NCBI GenBank assembly: GCA_023667045.1
Contig: JAMPAU010000005.1
Location: forward strand, 18,277-82,276
From: Ruminococcus flavefaciens
Lineage (GTDB): Bacteria > Bacillota > Clostridia > Oscillospirales > Ruminococcaceae
Direction: 5' to 3'
DNA: 64,000 bases
Positions 44,601 to 54,570 of the stretch are shown here, piece after piece; the stretch's first letter is position 1; the number at the start of each line of letters is the position of its first letter. The notes beneath the pieces are model-generated. The model saw nothing but the letters and a program-made list of their open reading frames with translations, made no database searches and was not told where the DNA came from. The translations under genes and the position numbers were made by a program.

Positions 44601-46206
44601 CGGTTACGATTTCCTCACGGATAGCGTCAAAAGGCGGGTTTGTTACCTGTGCGAAAAGCTGTCTGAAATAATTAAAGAGGGGTATGTTTTCGCTGTCAAG
44701 AGGCGGTAACGGCACGTCTGAACCCATAGAGGCGATAGGCTCTGAACCTGTCTCAGCCATAGGCAGAATGCTTGTTCTGATATTCTCGTATGAGTAGCCG
44801 AAAGCCTTCTGGAGCTTTATAAGTTCGTCGTGGGTGTATGTGCGGACGTTCTTGTTAGGTATATGTAAATCGTGAAGACGTACAAGATTTGAATCGAGCC
44901 ATTCGCCGTAGGGCTGTTTGGAAGCATAGAAACTCTTTATCTCGTTGTCATCAATAAGTCTGCCCTGTTTTGTGTCGGCGAGGAGCATTTTTCCGGGACG
45001 AAGACGGTCTTTCTTTATGATTTTTTCCGGCGGAATGTCTATACAGCCTGTTTCAGATGAGAGAATAAGGAATCCGTCGTTTGTGATGACATATCTTGAC
45101 GGACGGAGACCGTTTCTGTCGAGTACAGCACCCATAATATCGCCGTCTGAAAAGAGTATAGAGGCAGGACCGTCCCATGGTTCCATCATGGTGGCATAGT
45201 ACTGGTAAAAATCATACTTTTCCTTTGAGATAGTGCGGTTGTTTTTCCAAGGCTCTGGAATTGTTATCATCACAGCAAGCGGTAAGGGCATACCGGACAT
45301 TACCATAAATTCAAGGGCATTGTCAAGCCTTGCTGAATCCGAACCCTCAATATTGATAGCCGGAAGTATCTTGTGCATATCTTCTCTGAGTGCCTCGCAT
45401 GACATAGTTTCCTCACGTGCAAGCATTTTGTCGGCGTTGCCGGTGATAGTATTTATTTCGCCGTTATGGACGATAAAGCGGTTTGGGTGGGCTTTCTGCC
45501 ATGACGGATTTGTATTGGTGGAAAAACGTGAGTGTACCATTGCTATAGCTGATGTGAATTTATCGTCCTGCAAATCACAGTAGAACTTTCTTAACTCGTC
45601 AACAAGGAACATACCTTTATATACAATAGTACGGCTTGAAAGAGATACTACATACGTATTCTCATTGGACTGCTCAAAGATACGTCTTGCAACAAAAAGT
45701 TTCCTGTCAAAGTCAAGACCCTTTGCACAGTCCTGCGGTTTCTTTACAAAGCCCTGCATGATATACGGCATACTGTCAACGGCTTTCTGTCCGAGAACAG
45801 ACGGCACTGACGGCACATCACGCCAGCCGAGGAAATCCATGCCGTTTCTTTTGATGATAATCTCAAACATTTTCTTTGCCTGATTGCGTTTGAGTTCGTT
45901 CTGAGGGAAGAAGAACATTCCCACGCCGTAATCTCCTGCCTCGCCTATATCAAAGCTGATTTCAGACTTAAAGAAGTCATGTGGTATCTGCACGAGAATG
46001 CCCACGCCGTCGCCTGTTTTTCCCTCTGCGTCCTTGCCTGCACGGTGTTCGAGCTTTTCGACGATTTCAAGAGCGTTTTCAACGACAATACGGGATTTTA
46101 TACCCTTTATATTTACTACTGCACCTATACCGCAGTTGTCGTGTTCAAACTTCGGGCTGTAAAGTCCCTGCTGAGAGAACGGAGATTCTGTTCTGAAGTT
46201 ATCCAT
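41677..46206 (-). CDS. gltB: Glutamate synthase large subunit
   Basis: 1509-aa alpha subunit of GOGAT. The N-terminal class II amidotransferase has the nucleophile in DNCGIGA after a ~24-residue propeptide. Then come a central domain, the FMN-binding synthase domain with PLVTMGCVMMRVCNLDTCPMG (Fe-S cysteines), and the C-terminal GXGXG beta-helix (GHGSGGQSFGAF-like repeats starting CHGSGGQSFGAF). AAAGGCG precedes the ATG. First gene of the gltB, gltD, GS-like, ANTAR, purF, asnB series. A terminator in its leader suggests antitermination control. Confidence 0.97.
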   Translation of the reverse strand: MDNFRTESPFSQQGLYSPKFEHDNCGIGAVVNIKGIKSRIVVENALEIVEKLEHRAGKDAEGKTGDGVGILVQIPHDFFKSEISFDIGEAGDYGVGMFFFPQNELKRNQAKKMFEIIIKRNGMDFLGWRDVPSVPSVLGQKAVDSMPYIMQGFVKKPQDCAKGLDFDRKLFVARRIFEQSNENTYVVSLSSRTIVYKGMFLVDELRKFYCDLQDDKFTSAIAMVHSRFSTNTNPSWQKAHPNRFIVHNGEINTITGNADKMLAREETMSCEALREDMHKILPAINIEGSDSARLDNALEFMVMSGMPLPLAVMITIPEPWKNNRTISKEKYDFYQYYATMMEPWDGPASILFSDGDIMGAVLDRNGLRPSRYVITNDGFLILSSETGCIDIPPEKIIKKDRLRPGKMLLADTKQGRLIDDNEIKSFYASKQPYGEWLDSNLVRLHDLHIPNKNVRTYTHDELIKLQKAFGYSYENIRTSILPMAETGSEPIASMGSDVPLPPLDSENIPLFNYFRQLFAQVTNPPFDAIREEIVTDTSVYIGEDGNILEEKPENCHVLKIENPILTSTDMLKIKNMKVKGLKTAVIPITYYMGTPLERAIERLFIEADKAYRDGANILILSDRDVDEYHTPIPSLLAVSALQQHLVSTKKRTAVAMILESAEPREVHHFATLLGYGACAVNPYLAQETIRDLINTNMLDKDFYAAETDYNNAVLHGIVKIASKMGISTIQSYQGSKLFEAVGISHEVTEKYFKGTVSRIGGITLDDISSQTESLHNKAFDPLGLSVNSSLESAGSHKLRSGKSDHLYTPETIHLLQEATRTGNYQTFKEYSDCINREDNNLTLRSLLDFNFDENGGIPIDEVESVESICHRFKTGAMSYGSISQEAHECMAVAMNRIGGKSNSGEGGESPERLKSDRCSAIKQVASGRFGVTSEYLVSAKEIQIKMAQGAKPGEGGHLPSGKVYPWIAKTRHSTAGVGLISPPPHHDIYSIEDLAQLIYDLKNANENARISVKLVSEAGVGTVAAGVAKAGAQVILISGYDGGTGAAPKSSIYNAGLPWELGLAEAHQTLIMNGLRSRVVIETDGKLMTGRDVLVACLLGAEEFGFATAPLVTMGCVMMRVCNLDTCPMGIATQNPELRKRFQGKPEYIVNFMHFVAQELREYMAKLGIRTVDELVGRTDLLRQKDIPDGQKIDFSNILCNVHNGEKQSFSPSDIYDFKLNETVDKKVIMKKLGSALKNKTKKSIDIDVINTDRALGTLFGAEITRRYGDNALDDDTFTIKCHGSGGQSFGAFIPKGLTLELHGDSNDYFGKGLSGGKLILCPPEKAGFKAEENIIAGNVALYGATSGKAFINGIAGERFCVRNSGAVAVCEGVGDHGCEYMTGGRAVILGKTGKNFGAGMSGGIAYVLDEDRDLYMKLNKSLVSLETVTEKYDIIELRNMIEEHFKATGSEKAKRILENFSEYIPSFKKIIPHDYAKIKSATIALEEKGMSSEQAEIEAFYLITNKEA

Positions 46207-46249
46207 AATGTTTCACGCCTTTCCGGAGGGTTCGCCATTGAACCGACCT

Positions 46250-46301
46250 CAAAATAAAAAAGAACGTCCGTACAGGCATAGTTAACCTGTAATGAACGTC
46301 C
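46250..46301 (-). promoter_or_regulatory. Leader attenuator of gltB
   Basis: On the minus strand GGACGTTC (46301-46294) pairs through GC, AU and two GU pairs with the same octamer GGACGTTC (46269-46262), enclosing a smaller TTACAGG / CCTGTAC hairpin. T6 and TATTTT follow. The structure lies between the promoter and the gltB ATG, about 50 bases before the latter, so it should terminate most transcripts unless opened. The ANTAR protein of the same operon is the obvious candidate. Confidence 0.75.
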
Positions 46302-46315
46302 TTGTCCTTAATAAT

Positions 46316-46344
46316 ATAGTAGCACGAACAGTGCAGAAAGTCAA
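46316..46344 (-). promoter_or_regulatory. gltB promoter
   Basis: On the minus strand TTGACT (46339-46344), 17-bp spacer ending TGC, TACTAT (46316-46321). Confidence 0.82.
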
Positions 46345-46445
46345 GAGGGATTTCAGAAAATATGAAAGTTTTGTGAAAAAAGGCTTTTTATTTTTGGGTT
46401 AGTACGTGCAAATATGTTTAAACTGCTGAAAGTGACAAAAACCTA

Positions 46446-46474
46446 TTGACAAAAAGCAATTTTGGGTATATACT
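46446..46474 (+). promoter_or_regulatory. amt promoter
   Basis: TTGACA (46446-46451), 17-bp spacer, TATACT (46469-46474), about 150 bases upstream of the amt ATG. The long leader holds two hairpins. Confidence 0.88.
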
Positions 46475-46484
46475 GTCATTGTGA

Positions 46485-46610
46485 ACAGCAAAGGGGCTGA
46501 AGACGTGGATAACTGTCTTTAGCTTTCTTTTTTGTTGTTTGTATAATTTCCATACACAATGGGGTGTATGATGTCCTGTATATCGGGGTATCGTACACCC
46601 TTTTGTAATT
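46485..46610 (+). promoter_or_regulatory. Two-hairpin attenuator in the amt leader
   Basis: Hairpin 1: CTGAAGAC (46497-46504) with GTCTTTAG (46515-46522), extendable by GU-rich pairs and followed by CTTTCTTTTTTG. Hairpin 2: GGGTGTATGAT (46562-46572) with ATCGTACACCC (46590-46600), followed by TTTTGT. The Shine-Dalgarno CTGGAGG comes right after. Paired hairpins of which the second is a terminator are the expected form of an ANTAR target, although the consensus loop bases were not proved here. Confidence 0.75.
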
Positions 46611-46629
46611 CTAACTGGAGGTAGTAACA

Positions 46630-50012
<3,383 letters not shown>

Positions 50013-50025
50013 GGAGGTTATTATT

Positions 50026-52110
50026 ATGGAAAAGGTACAGGATTATTTCGGCAGTATGGTATTTGACGAAAGAGTAATGAAAGGTGTTCTTTCAGAAAAG
50101 GTTTACAAGTCGCTCAAAAGAACTATCGACAGGGGAGTACCGCTCGATATTACGGTTGCTAATGCAGTAGCTTCAGCTATGAAAGACTGGGCAGTTGAAA
50201 AGGGTGCTACTCACTATACACACTGGTTTCAGCCGGAAACAGGCGTAACCGCTGAAAAGCACGACAGCTTTATAAATCCCGCTCCGGACGGTCGTGTAAT
50301 CATGGAGTTTTCCGGCAAGGAACTCGTTAAGGGCGAGCCCGACGCTTCTTCATTCCCGTCCGGCGGTCTGCGTGCTACCTTTGAGGCAAGAGGCTATACC
50401 GCTTGGGACCCTACTTCCTATGCATTCATCAAGGACGGCACACTGTATATCCCGACTGCTTTCTGTTCATATACCGGCGAGGCTCTCGACAAGAAAGTAC
50501 CTCTGCTTCGTTCAATGGACGCTCTCAACGTTCAGGCTCTCAGAATCTTAAAGCTTTTCGGCAAAGATGACGTACGCTGTGTAAAGACCTCTGTAGGTCC
50601 GGAGCAGGAATATTTCCTTATCCCGAAAGAACTCTATGAGCAGAGAAAAGACCTCATCATGACAGGACGTACTCTTTTCGGGGCTATGCCACCTAAGGGA
50701 CAGGAAATGGAAGACCATTACTTTGGCTCTATCAAGCCGAGAGTTGCCGAATACATGGCAGACCTTGACAAAGAACTCTGGAAACTCGGTATTCTCGCTA
50801 AGACTAAACACAATGAGGTTGCTCCGGCACAGCATGAGCTTGCTCCTATCTACAGAACTACAAATATAGCTGCCGACAACAACCAGCTCACTATGGAAGT
50901 TATGCAGAAAGTGGCTCAGAAGCATGGTCTTGTTTGTCTGCTCCATGAAAAGCCCTTTGCAGGCGTTAATGGTTCTGGCAAGCACAATAACTGGTCTATT
51001 GCTACCGATACAGGCGTTAATCTCCTCACTCCCGGTGAAACTCCTTATGAAAACGCACAGTTTCTTTTATTCCTTTCAGCAGTAATCAAGGCTGTTGATG
51101 ACTATCAGGATTTGCTCCGTCTCTCCGTTGCAACAGCAGGAAACGACCACAGACTTGGAGCAAATGAAGCACCTCCGGCTATCATTTCTATCTTCTTGGG
51201 CGATGAACTCTCCGGCGTTCTTGAAGCTATCGAAAAAGACGTACCGTACGATGCAGGACAGAAGCAGACTATGCAGTTAGGCGTTGGCGTTCTTCCGGAG
51301 TTCAATAAGGATACTACCGACCGCAACAGAACTTCACCTTTTGCATTTACTGGTAATAAATTTGAATTCCGTATGCTTGGTTCTTCAAACAGTATTTCGT
51401 GTGCTAATATTCATCTCAACGGTGCAGTGGCAGAAGTATTAAAGCAGTTTGCGGATATTCTCGAAAAGGCTGACGACTTCAACGCTACTCTCCACGACCT
51501 CATCAGAGATACTATAAAAGCTCACAAGAGAATCGTCTTCAACGGCAACGGCTATGACGACAGCTGGATTGCAGAGGCTGAAAAGAGAGGTCTCTCAAAT
51601 CTCAAGACTACAGCAGACGCTATGCCTAAGCTCCTTGACGAGAAAAACGTTGAAATGCTTACTTCTCACGGTATTTTCACTGAAAGCGAACTGCATTCAA
51701 GATGTGACATCATGCTTGAAAACTACACTAAGACCGTAAACATAGAGGCTATGACTATGATTGACATGGCAAGAAAACAGATACTCCCTGCTCTTTCTAA
51801 GTTTACCGGAGACCTTTCCGCTAACCTCATGTCAAAGTCAGAGTTCGGCGTATCAAAGTATGAGAAGTGCGTTGTAAGCACTGTATGCGGTCTTATGGAC
51901 GATATATGCGAAGCTGTACAGGCTCTTGAAAAGGCAGTCGAGGAACTTAAAGGCATTGAGACAGCTATTGAGGCATCAGCTTTTGTGCGTGATGAAATTC
52001 TTCCGAAAATGGACGCTCTCCGTAAACCTGCCGACGAGGCTGAACAGCTTACCGGCGAAGAGTACTGGCCTTTCCCGACTTATGACAAGCTCCTTTTTGG
52101 TGTAAGATAA
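50026..52110 (+). CDS. glnN: Glutamine synthetase type III
   Basis: A 694-aa GSIII, the large double-ring form found in Bacteroides, Ruminococcus and cyanobacteria. Motifs are [20 protein letters not shown] near residue 110, the metal-site [39 protein letters not shown], and [18 protein letters not shown]. All catalytic glutamates are present, unlike the GSI-like protein in the divergent operon, so this is probably the working ammonia-assimilating enzyme. Shine-Dalgarno AAGGAGG. Followed by a strong terminator. Confidence 0.96.
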   Translation: MEKVQDYFGSMVFDERVMKGVLSEKVYKSLKRTIDRGVPLDITVANAVASAMKDWAVEKGATHYTHWFQPETGVTAEKHDSFINPAPDGRVIMEFSGKELVKGEPDASSFPSGGLRATFEARGYTAWDPTSYAFIKDGTLYIPTAFCSYTGEALDKKVPLLRSMDALNVQALRILKLFGKDDVRCVKTSVGPEQEYFLIPKELYEQRKDLIMTGRTLFGAMPPKGQEMEDHYFGSIKPRVAEYMADLDKELWKLGILAKTKHNEVAPAQHELAPIYRTTNIAADNNQLTMEVMQKVAQKHGLVCLLHEKPFAGVNGSGKHNNWSIATDTGVNLLTPGETPYENAQFLLFLSAVIKAVDDYQDLLRLSVATAGNDHRLGANEAPPAIISIFLGDELSGVLEAIEKDVPYDAGQKQTMQLGVGVLPEFNKDTTDRNRTSPFAFTGNKFEFRMLGSSNSISCANIHLNGAVAEVLKQFADILEKADDFNATLHDLIRDTIKAHKRIVFNGNGYDDSWIAEAEKRGLSNLKTTADAMPKLLDEKNVEMLTSHGIFTESELHSRCDIMLENYTKTVNIEAMTMIDMARKQILPALSKFTGDLSANLMSKSEFGVSKYEKCVVSTVCGLMDDICEAVQALEKAVEELKGIETAIEASAFVRDEILPKMDALRKPADEAEQLTGEEYWPFPTYDKLLFGVR

Positions 52111-52121
52111 TCTGATAAATG

Positions 52122-52154
52122 AAAAATTCCCTGCACAAGTGTGGGGAATTTTTT
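52122..52154 (+). terminator. glnN terminator
   Basis: AAATTCCC and GGGGAATTT form a stem with a 12-base loop and continue into T6. It ends the amt-pyrG-glnN transcript. Confidence 0.9.
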
Positions 52155-52159
52155 GTATA

Positions 52160-52188
52160 TTGACAAATTCTGTGAAAAATACTATAAT
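52160..52188 (+). promoter_or_regulatory. Promoter of the patatin gene
   Basis: TTGACA (52160-52165), 17-bp spacer, TATAAT (52183-52188), about 35 bases before the ATG. Confidence 0.9.
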
Positions 52189-52228
52189 AGGATTTACTGA
52201 TACAGATTACTGAAACGGAGGATAATTT

Positions 52229-53080
52229 ATGAAATTCGGACTTGTTATGGAAGGCGGTGCTATGCGTGGTATGTTTACCGCAGGAGTTACCGATGTTTTT
52301 ATGGAAGCTGGCATAGAGTTTGACGGTGCTGTCGGAGTTTCGGCAGGGGCGGCATTTGGCTGTAACTATAAATCAAATCAACCCGGACGTGTGATACGCT
52401 ATAATTCAAGATTCTGCAACGACAAGCGTTTTTGCAGTGTATGGTCTCTTATCCGCACAGGTGATATTTTCGGGGCTGATTTCTGCTATCATGAGATTCC
52501 CGACAAGCTCGATGTTTTCGACCGTGAGACTTTCAGCAGGTCGCCTATGGAGTTTTACATTGTCTGCACCGACGCTGAAACAGGCAAGCCCATATATCAC
52601 AGAATGGCAAAGGCAGACTATACCGAAATGGAATGGCTCAGAGGGTCAGCCTCTATGCCTTTGGTCTCAAGAGTGGTGGAAGTAGGCGGAAGAAAACTCC
52701 TCGACGGCGGTATATCCGATTCAATACCGCTGAAGTTCATGGAAAAATCCGGCTATAATAAGAATATAGTTATACTCACACAGCCGAGGGATTACGTTAA
52801 AAAGCCAAGCAGTATGGCGAAAAATTTTAAGTTTATGCTGAGAAAATACCCTAATCTCATCAACGCCATGAACAACCGTCACAAGATGTACAATGCTGAA
52901 CTTAACTATATCCGAAAGTCCGAGCAGACAGGAAAGGCTTTTGTCGTAGCACCGCCCGAAAAACTGCCCGTCGGTCATATAGAGCATAATCCGGACGTAC
53001 TCCGTGAGGTTTACCGCATAGGCAGGAATACCGCAAACGAGTGCCTTGACAGGCTTGTAAGCTTTATGAATAATAAATAA
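52229..53080 (+). CDS. Patatin-like phospholipase (RssA/YjjU type)
   Basis: A 283-aa cytoplasmic serine lipase with a Ser-Asp dyad. The oxyanion loop is EGGAMRGMFTAG (residues 8-19), the nucleophile elbow is GVSAGA (about 38-43), and the Asp lies in LDGGISDSIP. The C-terminal extension of ~100 residues is as in YjjU-like proteins. Shine-Dalgarno ACGGAGG. It is monocistronic, between its own promoter and a bidirectional terminator. Substrate unknown. Confidence 0.9.
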   Translation: MKFGLVMEGGAMRGMFTAGVTDVFMEAGIEFDGAVGVSAGAAFGCNYKSNQPGRVIRYNSRFCNDKRFCSVWSLIRTGDIFGADFCYHEIPDKLDVFDRETFSRSPMEFYIVCTDAETGKPIYHRMAKADYTEMEWLRGSASMPLVSRVVEVGGRKLLDGGISDSIPLKFMEKSGYNKNIVILTQPRDYVKKPSSMAKNFKFMLRKYPNLINAMNNRHKMYNAELNYIRKSEQTGKAFVVAPPEKLPVGHIEHNPDVLREVYRIGRNTANECLDRLVSFMNNK

Positions 53081-53082
53081 AC

Positions 53083-53124
53083 AAAAAAATCCGGCAGACT
53101 TTTTAAATCTGCCGGACGTTTTTT
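53083..53124. terminator. Bidirectional terminator
   Basis: CCGGCAGA and TCTGCCGG form an 8-bp stem, flanked by A7 on the left and a T-rich run on the right. It serves both the patatin gene and the convergent ThrH-like gene. Confidence 0.92.
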
Positions 53125-53725
53125 ATTTGAGTTCTTTTTTGATAGCTTCAAGGAGTTCGTCATAAGTTTCAAAAGCAGGGAGCTGAGGGTAGTCAGCTTT
53201 TATCTTGTCGGTGCTTCTGAAAAGGAAACCAGCCTTGCTGTTAAGAATCATGCCCAAATCATTGTAGCTGTCACCGCTTGCGATAGTCTCGTAGCCGATA
53301 GACTGGAGAGCCTTGACGGTAGTCAGCTTGGACTGCTCACAACGCATCTTGAATCCGGTAATCTCGCCGTTTTCAGCCACTTCAAGAGAGTTGCAGAAGA
53401 TAGTAGGCATACCGAGTTTTTTCATGAGGGGAGCGGCAAACTGTGTGAATGTATCGCTGATGATGATAACTTGACAGAGTGAGCGGAGTTCGTCAAGGAA
53501 CTCTTTAGCACCGGGCATAGGGTCAATTTTTGCGATAGTTTCTTGAATTTCTTTCAGTCCAAGACTATGTTCTTTGAGAACGCCTAAACGCCACGTCATG
53601 AGTTTATCGTAATCGGGTTCATCACGGGTAGTTTTTTTAAGTTCGGGGATACCGCTTGCTTCTGCAAAAGCAATCCAGATTTCCGGCACGAGTACGCCCT
53701 CAAGGTCTAAACAAGTGATGTACAT
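53123..53725 (-). CDS. thrH: ThrH-like phosphoserine phosphatase/homoserine phosphotransferase
   Basis: A 200-aa HAD-superfamily protein. Motif I is LDLEGVLVPE, motif II ISDTF, and motif III/IV GDSYNDLGM. The pattern matches ThrH, which dephosphorylates phosphoserine and can pass the phosphate to homoserine. No membrane segment. AACGGAGG precedes the ATG. It stands alone between a bidirectional terminator and the small gene at 53825; no other serine or threonine genes are near. Confidence 0.88.
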   Translation of the reverse strand: MYITCLDLEGVLVPEIWIAFAEASGIPELKKTTRDEPDYDKLMTWRLGVLKEHSLGLKEIQETIAKIDPMPGAKEFLDELRSLCQVIIISDTFTQFAAPLMKKLGMPTIFCNSLEVAENGEITGFKMRCEQSKLTTVKALQSIGYETIASGDSYNDLGMILNSKAGFLFRSTDKIKADYPQLPAFETYDELLEAIKKELK

Positions 53726-53824
53726 AGTAAAACCTCCGTTTTATTTTATCGGGGAAAATTTCCCATAAATAATTATACTACAGAATCCGGAATTTGTAAA
53801 GCACTTTTTTTGATTCATTCTTGA

Positions 53825-54292
53825 TTAATCAAGCCAGCACCTATAGTGATTTGAGCCGTCGGCGATGAGTCTGATTTTGCGTATGCCGTTTGATTCAGTA
53901 AGATTGAATTTTTCAGCCACCCATTTTTTCAGTACGTCCTGCGGTATGTGCGGAGAATGATATACAAAAGCCTTTGTGTTTCTGATTTCAATGCGACCTC
54001 TCGGGTAGAAGTCAAAAGGCTTTCCGGCTGTTATTTTTTTCGGGAGACTTTCCCATAGCTTTTTGTGGTTGTAGTCGGGGGCGTTCTTTGCAGACACCTC
54101 AGAGGGAATTTCATATTCTGTCAGACCGTTTTTGTCGCAAGGTATGCGGAAGTACAGACCCGAATCATATATTCTGTCAATGTCTTTTATCCAGAAAATC
54201 CCCCTGTAAAGCTGTGAACTTTCAAGTATGTCTTTGTTTTCTGATAACTCATCATAGTCAGAGCGGAGCAGGTCGGGGGATTTATTTTTCAT
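53825..54292 (-). CDS. Conserved hypothetical protein with YPRGRIEI motif
   Basis: An unrecognised 155-aa soluble protein. The distal half has FYPRGRIEIRNTKAFVYHS, then KWVAEKFNLTESNGIRKIRL and HYRC near the C-terminus. The Shine-Dalgarno and start (GAAAGGAGCGACTGCATGAAAAATAA) are nearly the same as the RBS-ATG stubs in the relic region at 29.58 and 30.00 kb, and a primase relic ends just upstream, so it may have arrived with the same type of mobile element. It may also lie on the transcript starting at 54515. Confidence 0.6.
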   Translation of the reverse strand: MKNKSPDLLRSDYDELSENKDILESSQLYRGIFWIKDIDRIYDSGLYFRIPCDKNGLTEYEIPSEVSAKNAPDYNHKKLWESLPKKITAGKPFDFYPRGRIEIRNTKAFVYHSPHIPQDVLKKWVAEKFNLTESNGIRKIRLIADGSNHYRCWLD

Positions 54293-54315
54293 GCAGTCGC
54301 TCCTTTCAGTAAATT

Positions 54316-54363
54316 TTAATTGCCTGTTGCAAAGGAAATCCCGATGTAATTCTTAATTGCCAT
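54316..54363 (-). pseudogene. Short primase C-terminal relic
   Basis: Fifteen codons: MAIKNYIGISFATGN-stop, matching the WYIGISLVMSN end of the relic at 29652-29834. It sits after an AATTAAGAATTA junction and directly before the Shine-Dalgarno of the gene at 54292. Confidence 0.5.
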
Positions 54364-54398
54364 GCTTTTTCAGTTAGGGTGATATATAAAATTTACAA

Positions 54399-54516
54399 GG
54401 GGCAGATTAAGAAGCAGAGAGCCAGCCCTGCATATGCAGGAAAAATTTTTAATTATAACCGCCTGTCTCAGGGTCACCCCCGCGTGTGCGGGGAAATACT
54501 TCTGCGTTTCTGCCCC
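54399..54516 (-). ncRNA. Putative crRNA-like structured RNA, copy 1 (psi-repeat, spacer, degenerate repeat)
   Basis: Predicted to start at about 54515 from a strong promoter. Closing stem: GGGGCAGA (54516-54509) with TCTGCCCC (54406-54399). Inside is hairpin 1, CCCCGCACACGCGGGG with GTGACCCT after it, identical to the 62 kb copy over 27 bases. Then come a ~25-base spacer starting GAGACAGGCGG and a decayed hairpin 2 (TTTTTCCTGCATATGCAGGG) that aligns to the 62 kb hairpin 2. No clear terminator follows, so it may instead be a leader of the gene at 54292. Naming it crRNA-like is inference from the repeat type. Confidence 0.6.
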
Positions 54517-54521
54517 ATACG

Positions 54522-54550
54522 AGTATAGCACAAAGCCATGTGTTTGTCAA
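54522..54550 (-). promoter_or_regulatory. Promoter of the crRNA-like RNA, copy 1
   Basis: On the minus strand TTGACA (54545-54550), 17-bp spacer ending TGC, TATACT (54522-54527). Same form as the promoter of the 62 kb copy. Confidence 0.85.
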
Positions 54551-54570
54551 GGTTTTCAAAAGATTTTACT

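Noticed and set aside
46207-46629. A small gene between gltB and amt
   Set aside because: The space is filled by two divergent promoters and leader hairpins. No frame has start signals.
54427-54450. CCTGCATATGCAGG next to AAAAATTTTT as a plain terminator
   Set aside because: The T-run is on the wrong side for the minus-strand transcript and is shared with A5 on the other. Alignment with the 62 kb second hairpin explains it better.
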